Positions 1 to 5,115 of a stretch of DNA of 5,273 nucleotides are shown in pieces. The translations under genes were made by a program, and so were the position numbers. Under the pieces are notes generated by a model. That model was given only the letters and a program-made list of their open reading frames with translations, was not told where the DNA came from and made no database searches. This DNA comes from an uncultured Bacilli bacterium (GTDB lineage: Bacteria > Bacillota_I > Bacilli_A > RF39 > UBA660), in contig CAKOWF010000056.1 in the NCBI GenBank assembly GCA_934122215.1, forward strand, positions 1-5,273, written 5' to 3'. The number at the start of each line of letters is the position of its first letter. Within the stretch, counting starts at the first letter, position 1.

Positions 1-38
1 CTTTCTATTTCTAACTCTTGTGTAATAATCTTAATCAC
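1..38 (-). CDS. Possible 5' end of a minus-strand gene (partial, product unknown)
   Basis: Read on the minus strand, an AAAGGATGGTG ribosome-binding sequence (about 44-54) lies just before a GTG codon at 38-36. Twelve open codons follow to the window edge, beginning V/M-I-K-I-I-T-Q-E-L-E-I-E. The AGGATGGTG-type site is the same kind used by the prepilin gene at 3129, which supports the call. An in-frame ATG at 50-48 abuts the binding site and is less likely to be the start. Twelve codons are too few to name a product. The gene would lie downstream of the tRNA unit and its terminator. I see no convincing promoter between 39 and 81. Confidence 0.33.
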   Translation of the reverse strand, partial: MIKIITQELEIE

Positions 39-47
39 TACAAACAC

Positions 48-74
48 CATCCTTTCTTTTAAGGATGACTTTTT
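48..74. other. Hairpin that is either a plus-strand terminator or a structure around a minus-strand RBS
   Basis: CATCCTT (48-54) pairs with AAGGATG (61-67) across a six-base loop. On the plus strand, AC and then five T residues (70-74) follow, as in a factor-independent terminator for a gene entering from the left. On the minus strand the same stem contains the AAGGATGG ribosome binding site of the possible gene at 1-38 and would mask it. The sequence alone does not decide which reading is right. Confidence 0.4.
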
Positions 75-81
75 AACAAAC

Positions 82-108
82 AAAAAAATCATCTCAATAT
101 GAGATGAT
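82..108 (-). terminator. Rho-independent terminator of the tRNA-Cys/tRNA-Gly unit
   Basis: On the minus strand ATCATCTC (108-101) and GAGATGAT (95-88) form a perfect 8-bp stem with a five-base loop, followed at once by a run of T residues (88-82). It sits about 40 bases past the CCA end of tRNA-Gly, as expected for the end of the tRNA transcript. Confidence 0.85.
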
Positions 109-149
109 ATCTATCGTAAATGTTCGAAAAGTTCGAACAGAAACGTCAC

Positions 150-223
150 TGGAGCAAGTGAGGAGAATCGGACTCCCGTCTCAACCTTGGCAAGGTCGCA
201 TTCTACCATTGAACCACACCTGC
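150..223 (-). tRNA. tRNA-Gly (anticodon GCC), CCA encoded
   Basis: The minus strand folds into a full 74-nt cloverleaf. The acceptor stem is GCAGGTG/CACTTGC with one G-U pair. The D arm is GTTC/GAAT with GG in the loop. The anticodon stem is CGACC/GGTTG with loop TTGCCAA, giving anticodon GCC. The variable loop has 4 nt, the T stem is GGGAG/CTCCT, the discriminator is U, and CCA is encoded. One oddity is that the T loop reads TCCGATT, so position 55 is C where nearly all elongator tRNAs have U (pseudouridine). G18G19 are kept. The gene lies four bases downstream of tRNA-Cys and shares its promoter. Confidence 0.95.
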
Positions 224-227
224 ATTT

Positions 228-301
228 TGGAGGGCCTAGTCGGACTTGAACCAACGATCAGGGAGTTGCAGTCCCACGCCTTACCACTTGGCTATAGACC
301 C
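228..301 (-). tRNA. tRNA-Cys (anticodon GCA), CCA encoded
   Basis: This is a 74-nt cloverleaf on the minus strand. The acceptor stem is GGGTCTA/TAGGCCC with one U-G pair. The D stem is GCC/GGC with GTGG in the loop. The anticodon loop is CTGCAAC, giving GCA. The T stem is GTTGG/CCGAC with a normal TTCAAGT loop. The U73 discriminator, typical of tRNA-Cys, is followed by encoded CCA. The anticodon stem TGGGA/TCCCT has a U-U mismatch at its base (27-43). It is the first gene of the two-tRNA unit and starts about seven bases after the predicted transcription start. Confidence 0.95.
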
Positions 302-314
302 AAAACGTATTTTA

Positions 315-343
315 ATTATAACAAAATAAAATTAGTATGACAA
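315..343 (-). promoter_or_regulatory. SigmaA-type promoter of the tRNA-Cys/tRNA-Gly unit
   Basis: On the minus strand TTGTCA (343-338) is followed by exactly 17 bases and a consensus TATAAT (320-315). Transcription should start near 308, just ahead of the tRNA-Cys 5' end at 301. The near-consensus boxes and ideal spacing fit a strongly expressed stable-RNA unit. Confidence 0.9.
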
Positions 344-360
344 TACATTTTATTTAAAAA

Positions 361-403
361 GTTTAAATATATGTAAAAAAAAGTTAAATATGTAAAAAAT
401 AAA
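361..403. repeat. Imperfect tandem repeat with A-tracts upstream of the operon promoter
   Basis: Two units lie head to tail at 361-382 and 383-403. Both have the form GTT(T)AAATAT(AT)GTAAAAAA plus A-rich bases. A-tracts lie at 375-382 and 394-399, and another at 426-432 inside the promoter spacer. Their spacing is only roughly helical, so curvature or UP-element activity is possible but not shown. The stretch lies between the two divergent promoters, and I see no other feature in it. Confidence 0.45.
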
Positions 404-412
404 GTTGTAATA

Positions 413-441
413 TTGTTTAAAATATAAAAAAAGGTTATAAT
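413..441 (+). promoter_or_regulatory. SigmaA-type promoter of the envelope operon
   Basis: TTGTTT (413-418), a 17-base spacer and consensus TATAAT (436-441) predict a start near 448. This gives a short leader of about 19 bases before the LCP gene ATG at 467. It is the only good plus-strand promoter seen upstream of the operon and is divergent from the tRNA promoter. Confidence 0.8.
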
Positions 442-456
442 TAATTAGTATTATAT

Positions 457-461
457 GGAGG
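457..461 (+). promoter_or_regulatory. Shine-Dalgarno site that sets the LCP start at 467
   Basis: GGAGG at 457-461 lies five bases before ATG 467, an ideal distance. An in-frame ATG at 455 overlaps the GGAGG itself and has no binding site of its own. A start there would wrongly add M-E-A-S to the protein. Confidence 0.85.
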
Positions 462-466
462 CAAGT

Positions 467-2335
467 ATGAAAAAAAGAAAGATCAATTATAAGTTAATAT
501 TATTAACAATAATTTTATTATTTTTAATAATTTCAAATATATATTTTATATATTCATTAATTAGTTTAAGTGGAATAGAAACTTTAATACGTATACTAAT
601 AATAGTAATATTGATATTATTATTAATTTGTTTTTCAATACGATATTTGAGAAGTTGTTTCTTAAAAAAGAAAAGTTATATTATTTATTCAATCTTTTTG
701 ATTATCTATAGTATATTATGCTTGATAATAGGAATTGTGATAAGAAACACATTAAATACTCTAGATAATTTAACATCAGAAAAAACAACATATTCAGTAA
801 GTTTAGTAGCGCTAAATAATAATGAAATACAAACAGTAGGAATGTTAAGCAATAATAGTAGTATTGAAACTGAATTAATAAATCAAATGATAAATGAAAA
901 AAATATTAAGAATATAAAAAAATATGATAATTATATATCATTAATAAATTCATTAGACGAGGTAGATGCTGTATTTTTACCAAGTGATTACAATTTAAGA
1001 CTTCAAAATATTGATGGAATAAATATTGATTTAAATAAAACAAAAATAATAGAAACAAAAACAAAAGATGTAAAAAATGAAAAAACAAATAAAACATTAA
1101 CAGAACCATTTACTATATTGTTAATGGGAGTTGATTCAGAACAAGAAAATATAAAAGGAGCATCATTTAATGGTGATGCATTAATGCTTATAACTTTTAA
1201 TCCAAAAACTTTAAGTACAACCATTTTAAGTATTCCAAGAGATTCATACGTACCAATAGCTTGTTTTCCAAATCAAAAAAGAAATAAAATAACACATGCT
1301 GCATGGTATGGTGAAGATTGTATGAAAAGTACAATTGAAAACTTATTAGACATAAAAATAGACTATTATTTAAAAGTAAATTTTAAAGGTGTAGTAAAAT
1401 TAGTAGATACATTAGGCGGAATAGAAATGGATGTTCCATATAGTTTTTGTGAACAAAACAGTAATAGAGAGTGGGGAAGTAATACTATATATTTAGAAAA
1501 AGGGCATCAATTATTAAATGGCGAACAAGCCTTGGCTTATTCAAGAAATAGACACCCATGGCCACAATATTGTCCTAAAAAGTATACAAATTATGTAAGC
1601 AATGACTTTATAAGAGGACAACATCAACAAGAAGTATTAAAAGCAATATTAAATAAATTGAAAACTATTAGTGATTTTGGTACTGTTCAAAGTTTATTAA
1701 ATACAATAAGTAATAACTTAGAAACAAATATGACAGTAAATGAAATATTATCATTATATAACATAGGTAAAGATATATTAACTAAGTCTACAGGAAATGT
1801 TGATGAATTAATAAGCATGCAAAGATTATATTTAAGTGGAATAGATGCATATATATATGATTCGTCATCTAAATTAACTCTATATGATTATGTGTTATAT
1901 GAAGATTCAATACAAGATGTAAGTAATGCTATGAAAGAAAACTTAGGACTAAAAACAAAAGAAGATATAAAAACATTTGAATTTGATAGTGAAGAAAAAT
2001 ATGAAACTAAAATAATTGGTCAAGGAAATTATACTAAGTTGCCAGACTATAAAGTGGTACCAGATTTTATAGGGGATAGTAAATACCAATCAAGTATTAC
2101 AGCCAAATCTTTAGGTTTAAAAGTTAATTATGTATATGATTCAAATGCAGATGGTGCAGTTGGAACAATAGTAAAACAAAGCCATAATGCAGGTACATTA
2201 GTATCAAAAGTACCAGTTTTGACTTTAACTATAAAGGAAGCAAAAGTAGAAACAAAAATAGAAACAAAAGAAGATTCTAACAAAAAAGATGAAACAACAC
2301 AAAAAGAAAGCAAAGTAGAAGAGAAGGAGGAATAA
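467..2335 (+). CDS. LytR-CpsA-Psr (LCP) family protein, three-helix CpsA type with C-terminal PASTA domain
   Basis: The protein has 622 residues. Three membrane helices (about 9-31, 39-60, 70-92) are followed by a non-catalytic extracellular region (93-213) placed like the accessory domain of streptococcal CpsA. The LCP catalytic domain (about 215-395) carries F-T-I-L-L-M-G-V-D (D223), N-G-D-A-L-M-L (D237), S-I-P-R-D (R258), L-V-D-T-L-G-G (312-318), Y-S-R-N-R (R360, R362) and D-F-I-R-G-Q-H-Q-Q (380-388). LCP enzymes move lipid-linked teichoic acid or capsule polymers onto peptidoglycan outside the membrane, and the conserved Asp and Arg residues bind Mg and pyrophosphate. Residues 529-590 look like one PASTA repeat (V-P-D-F-I-G, L-G-L-K-V, V-K-Q-S, A-G-T-L-V), a fold usually found on penicillin-binding proteins and Ser/Thr kinases that sense the wall. 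A Lys/Glu-rich tail ends the protein. Four cysteines (266, 285, 328, 369) lie in the LCP domain. The gene is first in the operon, and its last codons contain the next gene's ribosome binding site. The LCP call is firm; the polymer handled is unknown. Confidence 0.95.
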   Translation: MKKRKINYKLILLTIILLFLIISNIYFIYSLISLSGIETLIRILIIVILILLLICFSIRYLRSCFLKKKSYIIYSIFLIIYSILCLIIGIVIRNTLNTLDNLTSEKTTYSVSLVALNNNEIQTVGMLSNNSSIETELINQMINEKNIKNIKKYDNYISLINSLDEVDAVFLPSDYNLRLQNIDGINIDLNKTKIIETKTKDVKNEKTNKTLTEPFTILLMGVDSEQENIKGASFNGDALMLITFNPKTLSTTILSIPRDSYVPIACFPNQKRNKITHAAWYGEDCMKSTIENLLDIKIDYYLKVNFKGVVKLVDTLGGIEMDVPYSFCEQNSNREWGSNTIYLEKGHQLLNGEQALAYSRNRHPWPQYCPKKYTNYVSNDFIRGQHQQEVLKAILNKLKTISDFGTVQSLLNTISNNLETNMTVNEILSLYNIGKDILTKSTGNVDELISMQRLYLSGIDAYIYDSSSKLTLYDYVLYEDSIQDVSNAMKENLGLKTKEDIKTFEFDSEEKYETKIIGQGNYTKLPDYKVVPDFIGDSKYQSSITAKSLGLKVNYVYDSNADGAVGTIVKQSHNAGTLVSKVPVLTLTIKEAKVETKIETKEDSNKKDETTQKESKVEEKEE

Positions 2336-2336
2336 T

Positions 2337-3083
2337 ATGTTTGGAATAATATTAACATTTTTATCAGGCCTTGCTATAATACTAGGTTCAATGATTGTAT
2401 TGCTACTTAAAAATAACAAAAAATTAACAGATTTTTCAATAAGTATGGCAGCAGGTGTCATGAGTGCTCTATTAATTCTTGAGTTAATACCAGAGTCAAT
2501 TGAATTACTAAGTGATACATATACAATTACAAGAAGTATTATTATAGTTATAATATCGTCTCTTATTGGAATTATGATATTAAAAACTTTAGATTTATTT
2601 ATACCAGATCATGATCATGAAGAAAATATTGATAACGATAATTTATTTCATATTGGAATTGTTTCAAGTATAGCACTAATTCTTCATAATTTAATTGAAG
2701 GAATGGCAATATATAGTTCATCATTAACAGATGGAAATATTGGAATATTATTGACACTAGGAATATGTTTACATAATATTCCTTTAGGAATAATGATAAC
2801 TTCAACTTTATATAAATCAAACAACAATAGAAAGAAAACAATACTTATTATTGCTTTAATATCATTATCAACTTTACTAGGTGGCATCTTAATGTTCTTA
2901 TTATCAAAAATAATAAATGATATTATAAGAGGAGTGTTATTAGCAATCACAATAGGAATGATAATCTATATAGTTTTATTTGAACTTATACCTGAAATAC
3001 AAACAATCAAAAACAAAAAAACTTCAATTATTGGATTAATTTTAGGAGTATTAATATTCATGTTAACACTATTTTTTGAATAG
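2337..3083 (+). CDS. ZIP-family divalent metal transporter
   Basis: The protein has 248 residues and about eight hydrophobic helices, a usual size for bacterial ZIP proteins, which bring Zn, Mn or Fe into the cytoplasm. Visible family marks are M-A-A-G...L-I-P-E-S in helix 2 (37-54), H-N-L-I-E-G in helix 4 (H117, N118, E121), L-H-N-I-P-L-G in helix 5 (H146, N147) and F-E-L-I-P-E (E216, E220). The D-H-D-H-E-E stretch (91-96) fits the His-rich cytoplasmic loop of this family. In helix 5 the usual H-N-x-P-E-G is H-N-I-P-L-G, so the Glu that bridges two metals in characterised ZIPs is Leu150. One metal site may be weak or absent. ATG 2337 comes one base after the LCP stop, and AAGGAGG at 2324-2330 lies inside the LCP gene, which indicates translational coupling. 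Metal specificity cannot be read from the sequence. Confidence 0.92.
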   Translation: MFGIILTFLSGLAIILGSMIVLLLKNNKKLTDFSISMAAGVMSALLILELIPESIELLSDTYTITRSIIIVIISSLIGIMILKTLDLFIPDHDHEENIDNDNLFHIGIVSSIALILHNLIEGMAIYSSSLTDGNIGILLTLGICLHNIPLGIMITSTLYKSNNNRKKTILIIALISLSTLLGGILMFLLSKIINDIIRGVLLAITIGMIIYIVLFELIPEIQTIKNKKTSIIGLILGVLIFMLTLFFE

Positions 3084-3114
3084 TTTGACTTTAATTACTA
3101 TTTATTATAAAATT

Positions 3115-3125
3115 AGGATGGTGAT
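3115..3125 (+). promoter_or_regulatory. Split Shine-Dalgarno AGG-AT-GGTGAT for the prepilin gene
   Basis: AGGATGGTGAT contains GGTGAT, which matches the 16S rRNA tail downstream of the usual AGGAGG core, three bases before ATG 3129. The 45-base gap before this gene is the largest in the operon. It also holds TTGACT (3085-3090) and TATAAA (3106-3111), but their 15-base spacing is short and a start from them would cut into the binding site, so I do not call a promoter. Confidence 0.7.
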
Positions 3126-3128
3126 ACT

Positions 3129-3848
3129 ATGAAAAGAGGATTTACACTTGTAGAATTATTAGCTGTTACTGTTTTATTAGCGCTTATAATGGCTGTTTCT
3201 TATCCAACTCTCTTTAAAACTTTTGAAGATAAAGAAATTGAAATAGATTCAAACAAAAAACAAATTATAGAAAATGCTGCTATAAATTATGTAAAATTAA
3301 ATATAAATGAATATCCATATAAAGAAGGAAACACTTGCCTCTTTTTAAAAGAATTAATAGATAAAAATAAAATAAATATTGATATAGATGAAGATTTAAG
3401 TGATAGAATTATTAAAATAAATATGCATAATAACAAATATAGTGCTGAAGTATTAGATAAAAATGTAACTTGTCAAGCAGATGGAATAATATATGAAATA
3501 AAAGAATGTACAACTGATTTATCAAATAGCAATTATAAATTAACAGATAATAAAACTACTTACTATAAAGCAAATAATGTGTTAAAACAAATAGATGTTA
3601 TAGAGGGAACAAATATTAAAAATAAAGATATATTTTTTAATCAAATAAGTGCTTATGAAAATTTAAATAATATTATTAAAAATAATTCTAATGTTATTTC
3701 AACAATAGATATTAATCAAGATTATTTTAGAATGTATACAGAAATAAATAATCCTAGTGAGATCACATTAAATGATACAGAAAAACAGGCATTAGAAAGT
3801 GCTCCAATCTTTTATAATTCTGGAGTAATAAAAACTACTTGTGAATGA
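3129..3848 (+). CDS. Type IV prepilin-like protein (N-terminal cleavage/methylation motif)
   Basis: The protein has 239 residues and begins M-K-R-G-F-T-L-V-E-L-L-A, a class III signal. A prepilin peptidase should cut between G4 and F5 and methylate F5. Glu9 is the conserved Glu at mature position 5, and Pro26 is mature position 22, as in true type IV pilins and pseudopilins. The only hydrophobic helix is 5-25. The remaining roughly 210 residues are hydrophilic, Asn/Lys-rich and extracellular, with four cysteines (70, 115, 127, 238) that could form disulfides. I do not recognise a domain there. No pilus ATPase, membrane platform or prepilin peptidase is in the window, so it is an orphan pilin gene here. 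It may be a minor pilin, a competence-type pseudopilin, or a wall-spanning anchor. Its TGA stop overlaps the yidD start (ATGA). Confidence 0.85.
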   Translation: MKRGFTLVELLAVTVLLALIMAVSYPTLFKTFEDKEIEIDSNKKQIIENAAINYVKLNINEYPYKEGNTCLFLKELIDKNKINIDIDEDLSDRIIKINMHNNKYSAEVLDKNVTCQADGIIYEIKECTTDLSNSNYKLTDNKTTYYKANNVLKQIDVIEGTNIKNKDIFFNQISAYENLNNIIKNNSNVISTIDINQDYFRMYTEINNPSEITLNDTEKQALESAPIFYNSGVIKTTCE

Positions 3849-4078
3849 AAAATATATTAATTAAAATAATAAAAATTTATCAAAAAATACCAGGTAATTT
3901 TCATCAAAATTGTAAATATATTCCAACTTGTTCAAATTATGGTATAGAAGCCATTAATAGATATGGTTCTTTAAAGGGAAGCTATTTGACTATTAGGAGA
4001 ATAATAAAATGTAATCCTTTTAGTCATGGTGGAATTGATTTAGTCCCAGAAAGGAAGATAAAAAATGAAAAAAATTAA
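3845..4078 (+). CDS. yidD: YidD, membrane protein insertion efficiency factor
   Basis: The protein has 77 residues, a normal length for YidD. The family signature is complete: an N-terminal amphipathic stretch (I-K-I-I-K-I-Y-Q-K), then C23-K-Y-I-P-T-C29-S-N-Y, E-A-I-x-R-Y-G-S-L-K-G (35-45), R-R-I-I-K-C56-N-P-F and G-G-I-D-L-V-P (62-68). In other bacteria YidD is a small membrane-associated protein that helps YidC insert and fold membrane proteins; the mechanism is not settled. yidD often lies between rnpA and yidC near the replication origin. Here it sits among envelope genes. Its ATG overlaps the prepilin stop and has no clear Shine-Dalgarno, so it probably depends on translational coupling. 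Its 3' end overlaps the next gene by 14 bases and contains that gene's binding site. Confidence 0.95.
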   Translation: MKNILIKIIKIYQKIPGNFHQNCKYIPTCSNYGIEAINRYGSLKGSYLTIRRIIKCNPFSHGGIDLVPERKIKNEKN

Positions 4079-4919
4079 AATATTATTATGTTTATCATTA
4101 TTGTTAATGACTGGATGTATAAAAAGAGATAATCTAGAAAATATAACTATTTATACTACAGCATACCCAATTCAATATATAGTTGAAAATTTATATGGAA
4201 CACATAGTACGGTAAAAAGTATATATCCAAATGGTGTTGATATAGAATCATATAAATTAAATGAAAAACAAATTAAAGATTATAGTAATGGGAATATGTA
4301 TATATTTAATGGTTTAACTAATGAGAATGATTATGTAATTGATATGGTAAAAAATAATCGTAATTTGATGATTATAGATGCATCATCAACTATTGAATAT
4401 GACAATTCTATAAATGAATTATGGCTTGATCCATCCAATTTTTTAATGATGACGTTAAATATAAAAAATGGTTTAAATGATTATATAACTAATCATTACT
4501 TAAAAAATGATATTGAAGAAAATTATGAAATATTAAAAGTTAAAATATCAAATTTAGATGCTAAATTAAAATTACTAAATGAAAATGCTACAACAACTAC
4601 AATAGTTGTAGATAATAATACTTTAAAATTTTTAACAAAATACGGTTTTAATGTTATATCATTAGATTCTACTACAGTTACAGATAAAACAATTAGTGAT
4701 GCTGTAAATTATTTAAATAAAACCAAAAATAAATATATTTTAACACTAGATGAAGAAAATATATCCGAAACAACAAAAAATGTAATAGACGCTACTAAAT
4801 CTGGAATATTAGTTATTCATAATTTATCAAATTTAACCGATAAAGAAAAAGCTAATAAAGAAGATTATATTACATTATTTAATGAAAATATTGATAAATT
4901 AAAAATGGCTGTATATTAA
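4065..4919 (+). CDS. ZnuA/AdcA/TroA-like metal ABC transporter substrate-binding lipoprotein with degenerate metal site
   Basis: The protein has 284 residues. A short signal peptide ends in L-M-T-G-C18, a lipobox with Met at -3, so it should be lipid-anchored on the outer face of the membrane. The fold follows cluster A-I binding proteins: I-T-I-Y-T-T-A-Y-P-I-Q-Y-I-V (27-40), I-Y-P-N-G-V-D-I-E-S-Y (53-63), Y-I-F-N-G-L (79-84), E-L-W-L-D-P (118-123), a long linker helix (about 148-172), then the C-terminal lobe with K-Y-G-F (192-195) and N-I-D-K-L (275-279). These proteins normally hand Zn or Mn to an ABC importer using three His plus one Asp/Glu. Here the first two His positions are Glu61 and Glu118, the third is Asp183/Asn184, and the acidic fourth position falls near His252/Asn253. 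No ABC permease or ATPase gene is in view. The AAGGAAG binding site (4051-4057) lies in yidD. The family call is good; zinc binding is doubtful. Confidence 0.88.
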   Translation: MKKIKILLCLSLLLMTGCIKRDNLENITIYTTAYPIQYIVENLYGTHSTVKSIYPNGVDIESYKLNEKQIKDYSNGNMYIFNGLTNENDYVIDMVKNNRNLMIIDASSTIEYDNSINELWLDPSNFLMMTLNIKNGLNDYITNHYLKNDIEENYEILKVKISNLDAKLKLLNENATTTTIVVDNNTLKFLTKYGFNVISLDSTTVTDKTISDAVNYLNKTKNKYILTLDEENISETTKNVIDATKSGILVIHNLSNLTDKEKANKEDYITLFNENIDKLKMAVY

Positions 4920-4929
4920 GAGGTGAAGT

Positions 4930-4983
4930 ATGAAATTTGATTTTAAAAAGATTAAAAAAATATTTAAAAAAAGTAAAAAATAG
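4930..4983 (+). CDS. 17-residue lysine-rich mini-ORF
   Basis: ATG 4930 is preceded by GAGGTGA (4920-4926), a strong match to the 16S rRNA tail, ten bases after the lipoprotein stop. The peptide is MKFDFKKIKKIFKKSKK: nine of 17 residues are Lys, and F5, I8, I11 and F12 would line one face of a helix, so it may bind the membrane. It ends with TAG, and the next promoter begins at the following base. It could be a real microprotein, a translated leftover of a lost gene, or chance AT-rich sequence. No other frame continues it. The binding site is the main support. Confidence 0.5.
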   Translation: MKFDFKKIKKIFKKSKK

Positions 4984-5012
4984 TTGTATAAATAATATAA
5001 ATTGTATATAAT
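4984..5012 (+). promoter_or_regulatory. SigmaA-type promoter of the small RNA
   Basis: TTGTAT (4984-4989), 17 bases and consensus TATAAT (5007-5012) predict a start near 5018. No protein gene with a ribosome binding site follows before the terminator at 5069, so the product is best read as a short RNA. The -10 box and the bases after it are repeated in inverted orientation at 5224-5265. Confidence 0.8.
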
Positions 5013-5055
5013 AAAAGAGAACATACCTGATGGTTCTATGTTAGGTATATTCCTT
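5007..5055. repeat. Left copy of an inverted promoter-leader repeat
   Basis: Read on the plus strand: TATAAT, four bases, then GAGAACATACCTGATG, a six-base insertion relative to the other copy, GTTAGG and TATATTCCTT. The partner at 5224-5264 reads the same way on the minus strand. Similarity covers the -10 box, the likely start point and roughly the first 35 bases of each transcript. Confidence 0.8.
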
Positions 5056-5104
5056 GTTTTTTTGGAAAATCCTAACGACCCCCTGTGGCGTTAGGATATT
5101 TTTT
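5018..5104 (+). ncRNA. Small structured RNA of about 87 nt, unknown family
   Basis: The RNA has its own promoter and terminator. AGAACAU (5018-5024) pairs with AUGGUUCU (5030-5037) with G5032 bulged, leaving loop ACCUG. Loop-side AUACCU (5023-5028) is also complementary to AGGUAU (5043-5048), so a pseudoknot or an alternative stem can form. A further short hairpin UUCC/GGAA (5050-5053 with 5064-5067) follows, then the terminator. GUUAGG occurs twice (5040-5045 and 5090-5095), and both copies can pair with CCUAAC (5071-5076), a layout seen in attenuators. No gene follows on the plus strand, so it acts as a free RNA or ends the operon transcript. It faces the small membrane-peptide gene and may regulate it. 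I match it to no named RNA family. Confidence 0.65.
5069..5104 (+). terminator. Strong rho-independent terminator, partly bidirectional
   Basis: ATCCTAACG (5069-5077) and CGTTAGGAT (5089-5097) form a 9-bp stem that can extend by two C-G pairs inside. A-TTTTTT (5098-5104) follows. It ends the small RNA and probably the upstream operon. Read on the minus strand, the same hairpin is followed only by TTTTCC, a weaker terminator for the facing peptide gene. The C-rich loop ACCCCCTGTGG stands out in such AT-rich DNA. Confidence 0.85.
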
Positions 5105-5115
5105 ATATAATAAAG

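Noticed and set aside
104..340. Open plus-strand frame of 78 codons
   Set aside because: It runs antisense across both tRNA genes and their promoter, has no ribosome binding site, and the tRNA folds explain the sequence.
455..466. Upstream ATG at 455 as the LCP start
   Set aside because: It overlaps the GGAGG site that serves ATG 467 and has no site of its own.
906..2950. Several minus-strand open frames within the LCP and ZIP genes
   Set aside because: They are shadows of the coding strand in AT-rich DNA, with no ribosome binding sites or recognisable domains.
3085..3111. TTGACT and TATAAA as an internal promoter before the prepilin gene
   Set aside because: The spacer is only 15 bases and the predicted start would fall within the ribosome binding site.
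3846..3848. TGA possibly read as tryptophan (mycoplasma-type code)
   Set aside because: All four tryptophans in the long proteins use TGG, no TGA lies inside a gene, and the TGA forms a normal ATGA overlap with yidD.
5025..5032. CTGATG resembling a hammerhead ribozyme core or a fluoride riboswitch segment
   Set aside because: The hammerhead core needs CUGAUGA plus a GAAA segment, and the fluoride aptamer needs its conserved upstream part. Neither is present.
5038..5094. Short frame within the small RNA: ATG at 5038, 18 codons, TAG at 5092-5094
   Set aside because: No Shine-Dalgarno precedes the ATG, the frame crosses the terminator stem, and the other copy of the leader has no matching ATG. 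It is likely incidental, though the hydrophobic start is curious.
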